From Alviniconcha marisindica (lineage: Eukaryota > Mollusca > Gastropoda > Provannidae), in NCBI GenBank assembly GCA_018857735.1, contig JABMCL010002980.1:930001-994000 (forward strand): DNA of 64,000 nt, written 5' to 3'. Numbering within the stretch: position 1 is the first letter of the stretch; every line of letters starts with the position of its first letter. The notes under the pieces are model-generated. The model saw only the letters and a program-made list of their open reading frames with translations. It made no database searches and had not been told where the DNA came from. Shown here piece by piece: positions 1 to 64,000 of the stretch. Both the position numbers and the translations under genes were made by a program.

Positions 1-396
1 ATATTATATATTGATATGTAATGGTCTGTGTTTTTCACCGCCCTCTTACTCCACCTTCCCTCGCAAACCCACGTCGTTCGGCCAGGCACTGATTGTCTCT
101 CATCGCTCATGTATCAACGCGTGTATTATTCATTCGTTCAGTCGGCTTTTCCTGGGATCAGCACCGCTTGCCGTATCCTTACCTCCAGCAGTGGTATTGA
201 GTTTTTTTTACAAGCCTGTCTCTAGTCAAACCACACCACTCCACCAAGGCTGTGTTTAATGAGCCTTGAATGCTGATAATAATGACAACTTACATTTATA
301 AAACTCCATTCTGACAACAGCTCATAGCGCTTTACAACATTTGCAGAAAATTCCACAGTCACACTGAATCAACCATTTTATTATGAAACCAGTTCC

Positions 397-399
<3 letters not shown>

Positions 400-477
<78 letters not shown>

Positions 478-479
478 AC
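400..479. repeat. (CA)n microsatellite, followed by poly-G tracts to 522
   Basis: About 38 CA units, then G9-G10 tracts interrupted by A and C. Confidence 0.95.
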
Positions 480-831
480 TAATCATTATTTTGGAGGGGG
501 GGGGGGGGCAAGGGGGGGGGGGTGCATGCTGACCTTAAGGGAAAAACTGTGAGAAAATCTGTCTTTCGCAAGTGAGCAACATGTGAGAAAAAGTGGTCGT
601 CGTACGACTCGGTGTTGACAGGTGGAATGCACATGCAGTATACGTACGGCTGTCTGCAGAAGATCGAAATTACTGCCTGTTTCTTCAGCCATTCGTGAAT
701 TGTTCGTCTATTTGATCGTTTATTTGTTGATGTTTATGCCTGTGTCGTTATTTATTTTATATAAATATAGCAGACAAGACAACAAAAACAAACGAAAAAA
801 GACCAGTGCTTCTCTAACAATGTGGAAGAAC

Positions 832-975
832 TCACATAAAAGGTTCAAAAGAACGCTTATTTATTATGACACAGTCTGCAAATTTTCGGGGTAATCCCCT
901 TTGTCGAGCTACAAAACGACACTTAACAGTTAAACGGTGAAAAACGATGAAAATGAGATGAGAAGCGAAATAACT
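832..975. repeat. Dispersed repeat copy A
   Basis: Shares GGTAATCCC, AGCTACAAAA, GACACTTAA, AAACG and GATGAAAA blocks in the same order with 6812-6950. About 140 bases; family unknown. Confidence 0.6.
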
Positions 976-1539
976 GATCTTTTTTTGGTTGAGCTGGGGT
1001 TTTGTTGTTGTTTTTGCCAGTGCTTGGAAGAATGTGGAAGAGGATCAACGAGTTGACTAGGAATTAAGGCGTGGCAGAATTTCTGACAGTAGTTGGTGCT
1101 ATAATTATTCTGACTTATTTCAAGCTTTGTAGTTGTTGCTGTAGTGTGTTCCAGCTGAACACGCCGGAGGGAGGGGGGAGGGGGTCAACCGGTATATATA
1201 TATATATATAATTCTGCGTGTGTTGCCGATTTCATTTCCCTGCCACATGGGCAGCCACACACCGTCTTCGGGGGGTTGATCTCCATTTCTGTGGGGTGGA
1301 CGCTGGTCTGCAAGGAGTCTGTCATGTCTGAAGGTAGTCCCCCACATAACTATGCAGCGAGTAACATTTTAGTGTAGCCTTGGTGTTCTTGCTGTGTCAA
1401 TTACTAATGTATTGTACCACAGCCTGAGCCAAGATGAGATTCCGAGATTAGGGGGAAATCCGACAGCTCTGGTTTCACAGCATAGGGAACCCTGGTCTGT
1501 GTCCGCGTTGGCCCAACTCAGCGAGGATGGGAGACGTGA

Positions 1540-1960
1540 GACAGGTTTAGCTGTGTGGACTGTGACACAGGTTTAACTGTGTGGACTGTGACACAGGTTT
1601 CGCTGTGCGGACTGTGACACAGGTTTAACTGTGTGGACTGTGAGACACAGGTTTAGCTGTGTGGACTGTGAGACACGGGTTTAGCTGTGCGGACTTTGAG
1701 ACACGGGTTTAGCTGTGCGGACTGTGAGACACGGGTTTAACTGTGTGGACTGTGAGACACAGGTTTAGCTGTGTGGACTGTGAGACACAGGTTTAGCTGT
1801 GTGGACTGTGAGACACGGGTTTAACTATGTGGACTGTGAGACACAGGTTTAGCTGAGCGGACTTTGAGACACAGGTTTAGCTGTGCGAACTGTGACACAG
1901 GTTTAGCTGTGTTGTCTGTGAGACAGGTTTAACTGTGCGGACCGTGAGACACGACTCAGA
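1540..1960. repeat. Minisatellite, unit about 25-28 bp
   Basis: About 15 imperfect units built on GTGTGGACTGTGAGACAC followed by GGTTTAGCT. Units vary by 2-3 bases in length. It lies outside the gene. Confidence 0.9.
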
Positions 1961-2068
1961 CCGCTGTGGGTGATGGGGTCACGTTTTGCATGATCTCCGA
2001 GCTTCGCCTCATTACGGTGCACGCCACTCTAAATCATGCATGACTTCAACTCTAATTCTACCAATGTC

Positions 2069-2070
<2 letters not shown>

Positions 2071-2119
<49 letters not shown>

Positions 2120-2220
2120 TAAACAATGTTATATATGCAATTCCGTGTGTGTATGTGTGTGTGTGTGTGTGTGTGGGGGGGGGGGGGGGACGTGCATGCG
2201 TGCGTGCGCGTGTGTGTACG
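2071..2220. repeat. (GT)n microsatellites with a poly-G interruption
   Basis: Two GT runs at 2071-2115 and 2146-2174, a G13 tract near 2177, then a degenerate GTGC run. Confidence 0.95.
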
Positions 2221-2860
2221 CTAGTTGGAGGGGAAAACTAGTGTATACACAGCATATTTTAGCTCCAAAATAATATGTGATCCTTGTTCTGTGACCAGCA
2301 GATTTTACACAAAGTGGACTCTGTTTTAAAGGACCCTGAGCGCGCCCTGTGCTGGGAGTTGGAACGCTTGCCCCATAGGCACCGGTTGAGATCATTGGCA
2401 CACAAAACCAAAAGAGGAAACTCCTTTGTTCCCACTGTAGTTCGTATCCTCAATGGGGCATGATCAGCTATTTGAACTGTCTGAACCATTCTGTATGGTT
2501 TTACTGGGGTAGCTGTCTGATTGGGATTGAGTGGTGTGTATAGATCCAGCGATGCGTGTCTGGTTGATGATGGTAGTGGTGTGTGTATGCAGGTTGGGTG
2601 AGGAGTGTGCATGTGGGTGCCGTGGGTGTGTATGTGTTGTGTGGGTGTCCGGGGAAGGTGGTGGGCAAGAGGGATATATATGTTTTCTGCTGTGATAATT
2701 TGTATTACGGATTAACACAAAATCCAGTATGAGTGTTTATTATTATCAATTTAAATGCTTTTGACGTTGTTGCTCTGATGCTCTTTTTATAGGTTGTTTT
2801 TAAATTAATATTAATAATAACTGTATTTCCAATGCGCCAAATCCCTCTATGACTATACGT

Positions 2861-2905
2861 GTGTGTGTGTGTGTGGTGTGTGTGTGTGTGTGTGTATGTG
2901 GTGTG

Positions 2906-2966
<61 letters not shown>
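2861..2966. repeat. (GT)n microsatellite
   Basis: About 50 GT units with a few interruptions. Confidence 0.95.
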
Positions 2967-2969
<3 letters not shown>

Positions 2970-3507
2970 CAAAGCGCTATACAGGAAACATTACACAACC
3001 TAATATAATGATGCATTACAAACTCATTCTATCCTTCCCTCTCCCCCTCCTCCGCATCCACACACACACACATACACTCTCTCTCTCTCTTTCTCGCAAC
3101 CCCTCTCTCCTCTCTCTCTCCCAGTCTCTCTCCACCCCCCGTTCTCCAATAATTATCTGCAGTCAGCCAGCGAAGACATCAGCAGCAAACTTAAAAATAA
3201 ATAAAAATAATGAGCCTTTAGTAGTTAGCTGAATTGCCCTGTGAGGGATGATTAAAGCGTATTAACGTGGATATCTACGTGAAGAGTGAAGGCATCAGAA
3301 GCAGCGTCAACAAATGGCGGACTGGGAGCAATTTTGATTTATACGAGTGCCTTTTAGCCATTTACGATTGAAACTGATTCTCCTGGCAACTAGATCTGAA
3401 GGTAATGAATTTTCCTCTCAGTTGATAACTGTTCCAAAGTACAGCAGTTCTTAGCTACAGGTGCCAGACTGTCATGCGTCGTGGCGGACCAGCCCCAAAA
3501 CATTTTC

Positions 3508-3547
3508 AACGAGGGTCAACGAGGGTCAACGAGGGTCAACGAGGGTC
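3508..3547. repeat. 10-bp tandem repeat, four copies
   Basis: AACGAGGGTC repeated four times without error. Confidence 0.95.
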
Positions 3548-4018
3548 ACACGTGTGATCAAACTGTCCAAAGGCTTATACAGCTTCAAGTAAGGTACTAA
3601 AAGAAATTGTTAAATTAACTACAGTAAAGAGAAATATAAGTAACATGCAGCTTTGCAAGAAACAGTTAATAAACTGTCCCATCTTGTGGCCTAGAGCAGT
3701 AGCTTCAATATGTTTTGTCAATACGGTTTGAATGTGAGGAATCTGTATGCTCGCGGAACACTTGCTGACATAAATGGCGGACTGGGAGCTTGATGCAAGT
3801 TTGTGTATCGCTGTATTCCTCTACACTGCCGTCTCTCGGAGGCCGCTGCTGCCAGCGCCACCCCGCTGCAGCACAGCAGTGCCAGCCAAGTGCTAACGGA
3901 CCCCACCTCGGAGGGTTCCACGCTGAGCACAAAGCCCCACCTCCCATAGCTACGCCCCCACAAGCTTTCGGTCTCACCGCCGCGGGACGCTGTGTTGACT
4001 GGTGGAATGCAAGACGGT

Positions 4019-4122
4019 GCGTGTGTGTGTGTGTTGTTTTGTGTGTGTGTGTGTGTTGTGTTGTGTGTGTCGTGATGTCACTGTGTGTGTGTAGGGTTGT
4101 GTGTGTGTGTGTTGTGTTGTGT

Positions 4123-4167
<45 letters not shown>

Positions 4168-4270
4168 GCGCGCGCGTATTATCACGTGCTACCAAACTGG
4201 TGTGTTTGCGTGCATGCGTGTGTGTGTGAGTGCGTGCGTGCGTGTGTGTGTGTGTGTGTGTGTGTTATAC
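4019..4270. repeat. Degenerate GT/GTGC microsatellite
   Basis: GT-rich stretches, a CGTG run (4137-4168) and a GC run, interrupted by short unique pieces. Confidence 0.9.
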
Positions 4271-6092
4271 ATTGTGTCACATGACAGTCATCATCCACAG
4301 CATATCCTATACGTGTCAGCTTGCGGTGTATTGTATATGTAAGGCGGAATAGGAATCGTTTGTACCGTTCCCACAGGCCGACACAGCCCTGGCGACTGAC
4401 AGCCCGGAACCCTCTGTCCGTCAAATCAAAGCAAACAAAAGCACTCTCAAACTTTGCGCCTTCAAATATATTCTCAGTCACAGTGATAATTAACACATCC
4501 GTACTTTCTGTTGCCATATAAATAGTTCCGAAGGTTCCATTAGCATGTTGGGTACGCAAGACAGCCCGGATCTACTCTGTACAAGCAAGTGAACAGGAAT
4601 GAGGAGAAACAGATCACGTGGAACAATTTTAGGGCCCCAAAACTGACACGAAGAGGGTGCGAAGAACGAAGGACAAAGCGTAACAACGTTTACAGTGGAA
4701 TGTGCCGCAACGCCAAACCACAAGGCAAGCTGGTCTACATCATGATATGCACGACAATACAGCAGAGTCTGCCGAGGCCAACCGTCTTCTGGAAGAAGCT
4801 GAGCTGTGCTTAACGCGTATACCAGATTTTCCCAGCAGAATACACAGGGTCTCCGGACGAAAGGCTGTCCTTTTACGACTATTCTTTGAGACCGCACTCT
4901 TTACACGTCTATCTGTGCATGAACTCCCGTTAAGACTGTTGAAGTGTAGGGTGCTCTTCGACAAGGACTTTCACAGTGCGCTTTCCATCCTACCTTCACG
5001 ATTCAGCACCCTTTTGAAATAACATAGCCAGGACGCATGTTGCCAGTGATATACAGGGTGTTGCTGGTGAAAATGCAAGACTGCTGCAGGCATGTAAGTA
5101 CGTAACTTGGTGTTGCAGGCAACCCTACACGCAGCTGTACAGGTACTGAGGTAGAAAAGTGAAGAAGTGATAGTCTCTGTTTCAAACTACATGAGCTGTG
5201 AACACGTTACGAAGCTGCACTCGGCACTGAACAAGCTCAAGACCATTCTCTCCTCTTCTGATCCCCAGAAGACGGTTTGCTCCTAGCAGTCTCTGCTGTC
5301 AACATCTATGTACAATTACATAACACAAAGAATTTCCGACATGTACTGTCCCATCACAAGCATGCTTACCACTCTCAGCAAAATAACCTTCATTCACAAA
5401 ACAGAATGCACATGTTTTTCTCCCCGGCTGAAGTACTGACAGTCTTCAAATGCTTTCAATTGCAATCATCTTGAAGAAAACGAAGCTACCACAAAATAGT
5501 GTCTGTTCTGCTTGCATATATATATCTACATGTAGATATAAACCACACTGCAGTATGATAAAGTCCACTTCAGTTCATTGCTTCCTCATATTAAAAGCAG
5601 GCATCAGAGGAGGGGCGTGTGGAAAGAGGAAGTGCTTGAAGATCTTCCTTGAAGGACGAGGCAGGGCCACAGTCAATCAGACGAACACTGGAACCGATTC
5701 ACAGACAACGTTGGGGAAACTTCTGCAAGACAGGGTGGCGCATGTATGGGCTTTTCTGAGTACAAAATACCATCTTGAACTAAACTGAACTGAACTGGCA
5801 AAGCATAACCAGGTCAGGCCCCAGCGATAAAGGCACAGGTGGACCAGCTGAGGCAGAGGCTAAAGAAGGAAAGGCATGTAATGGTTGAATGCAATGTGCA
5901 GTAGAAAAAGCAATCAATAAAATATGTAATACACAATATAATTATGCACTGATGTAATACACAAAAGCTGGTTGTATGCAATCAAGCTCTTTCATAAAAT
6001 CATTCTACTCAATAGTCTGAATAAAAATGAAGACAGACTTATTTCTTCATTATGACAGTCCGCTTTTTGTGGCTGCATGAACTAATCTCATT

Positions 6093-6098
6093 TTTATT
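6093..6098 (-). promoter_or_regulatory. Candidate polyadenylation signal AATAAA
   Basis: The first AATAAA found on the minus strand after the stop codon, about 520 bases downstream of it. It would give a 3' UTR of about 540 bases. Position only; no transcript evidence. Confidence 0.4.
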
Positions 6099-6619
6099 TG
6101 ACACTGCTTTTGCCTCCAACAAGTCTGTTACAATGTGTGGAAACAGTCACTAATCCACATTCAATTGTTCTTGTGATTCATCTCTCTCCCACTCTCCCTC
6201 TCTCACACACATACACAAACACACTCACAAAAATTATCTCAAAATCACATGTGCAGCGCTATTCAATTTCAAATTTGTTTATGGAATGACACATTGCAAA
6301 GAAGAAAAAAGCTCATTACAATAATTAAAAATATTATAATTAAAAAATATCATAACTCTTAGTGTGCAAAATACACATATACAATACACCCCCTTCCCTT
6401 CCCTCCAAGAGAAGACAAAGATTATGTACAAGAAAAAGAAAAACATGTTCATGACCAACTCAATTTACAATACAAATGTGATGTAAACATCCCCAAAAGA
6501 CCTGTGGGACAATAGGGGAAGAGGCACATAAGCGGAGAAGGTGGGGGCGGGGCAGCTGGGGGCGGGGCAGCTGGGGTAGTGGAGCAGGGGTTAACTGATC
6601 AATGGGGTTCCTTGCTGAC

Positions 6620-62932
<56,313 letters not shown>

Positions 62933-64000
62933 CTGTAACAACCATCATGAGCTGTTAAGTGGCCATGCTACCTGTAAATGTGACAACTACCGCAAACTGT
63001 TAACTAGCCACAATACCTGTGACAACCACCACAGACTGTTAACTAGCCACAGTACCTGTGACAACCACCACAGACTTTTAACTAGCCACAGTACCTGTGA
63101 CAACCACAACAGACTGTTAACTAGCCACAATACCTGTGACAACCACCACAGACTGTTAACTAGCCACAGTACCTGTGACAACCACCAGACTGTTAACTAG
63201 CCACAATACCTGTGACAACCACCGCAGACTGTTAACTAGCCACAGTACCTGTGACAACCACCACAGACTGTTAACTAGCCACAATACCTGTGACCTGTGG
63301 CAACCACCACAGACTGTTAATTAGCCACAATACCTGTGTGAACCACCACAGACTGTTAACTAGCCACAGTACATGTGGCAACCACCACAGACTGTTAACT
63401 AGCCACAATACCTGTGTGAACCACCACTGATGGTTAACTAGCCACAATACCTGTGTGAACCACCACAGATGGTTAACTAACCACAATACCTGTGACAACC
63501 ACCACAGACTGTTAACTAGCCACAGTACCTGTGACAACCACCACAGACTGTTAACTAGCCACAGTACCTGTGACAACCACTGCAGGCTGTTAACTAGCCA
63601 CAGTACCTGTGACAACCCCCACAGACTGTTAACTAGCAACAGCACCTGTGACAACCACCGCAGACTGTTAACTAGCCACAATACCTGTGTGAACCACCAC
63701 AGACTGTTAACTAGCCACAGTACCTGTGACAACCACCACAGACTGTTAACTAGCCACAATACCTGTGTGAACCACCACAGACTGTAAACTAGCCACAGTA
63801 CATGTGTGAACCACCACAGACTGTTAACTAGCCACAATACCTGTGACAACCACCACAGACTGTTAACTAGCCACAATACCTGTGACAACCACCACAGACT
63901 TTTAACTAGCCACAATACCTGTGACAACCACCACAGACTGTTAACTAGCCACAATATCTGTGTGAACCACCACAGACTGTTAACTAGCCACAGTACCTGT
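62933..64000. repeat. ~37-bp array repeating the acceptor and first codons of exon 62802-62932
   Basis: About 28 units, running off the window end. On the minus strand each reads GGTTGTCACAG followed by GTATTGTGGCTAG or GTACTGTGGCTAG. The real junction is GGTTGTTACAG/GTATTGTGGCTC. Confidence 0.95.

Larger units (their letters stand above)
1..6092. other. 3' flank of the cubilin-like gene, no supportable gene
   Basis: About 6 kb with microsatellites (400-479, 2071-2220, 2861-2966, 4019-4270), one minisatellite (1540-1960) and a short 10-base tandem repeat. Reading frames are short and mostly repeat-driven. Overlapping frames of about 100-135 codons at 4182-5022 on both strands resemble nothing I know. 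Confidence 0.6.

Noticed and set aside
62933..64000. CRISPR-like array of 37-bp repeats
   Set aside because: No unique spacers; repeats are head to tail, in a eukaryotic intron, and copy the exon junction.

Overview
The window is eukaryotic genomic DNA. It has short exons with GT/GC-AG borders, long introns, and many CA/TG microsatellites and minisatellites. A single multi-exon gene on the minus strand fills most of it. The gene encodes an uninterrupted string of CUB domains with no sushi, EGF or membrane segment between them, the architecture of the C-terminal part of cubilin (CUBN), the endocytic receptor. The repeat-rich intron style and short dispersed repeats fit a mollusc, probably a gastropod. 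That assignment is inference; nothing here proves it.

Layout (the gene reads from high to low coordinates). I could place 45 exons between 62932 and 6620. They join without a frame conflict into about 2,628 codons plus a TGA stop: the tail of one CUB domain (called W1), then 22 complete CUB domains (W2 to W23). The 5' part of the gene lies beyond position 64000. If the protein has the usual 27 CUB domains, W1 to W23 would be CUB5 to CUB27. The protein ends directly after the last CUB domain, with no transmembrane segment, as expected for a peripheral membrane receptor that needs a partner for anchoring. All introns between CUB domains are phase 1. Introns inside domains vary in position and phase. 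Positions 1 to about 6090 are 3' flank with microsatellites and no gene I can support.

The most striking property is in the introns. About twenty of them carry tandem arrays starting directly at a splice junction, and the repeat unit contains a copy of that junction: real donor or acceptor bases, often with 10-60 bases of the adjoining CUB exon. The gene is therefore littered with decoy splice sites. A second notable object is a cysteine-free, Ser/Thr/Pro/Lys-rich open segment (27754-28392) with phase 0 splice sites on both sides. It sits in the intron that splits CUB domain W14 and may be a cassette exon.

Other items: a domain (W9) that has lost both cysteines of its first disulfide and is followed by the only long linker; one GC-AG intron; a 638-bp piggyBac-like MITE with TTAA duplications; and a candidate solo LTR. 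Long plus-strand reading frames in this window are by-products of tandem repeats.
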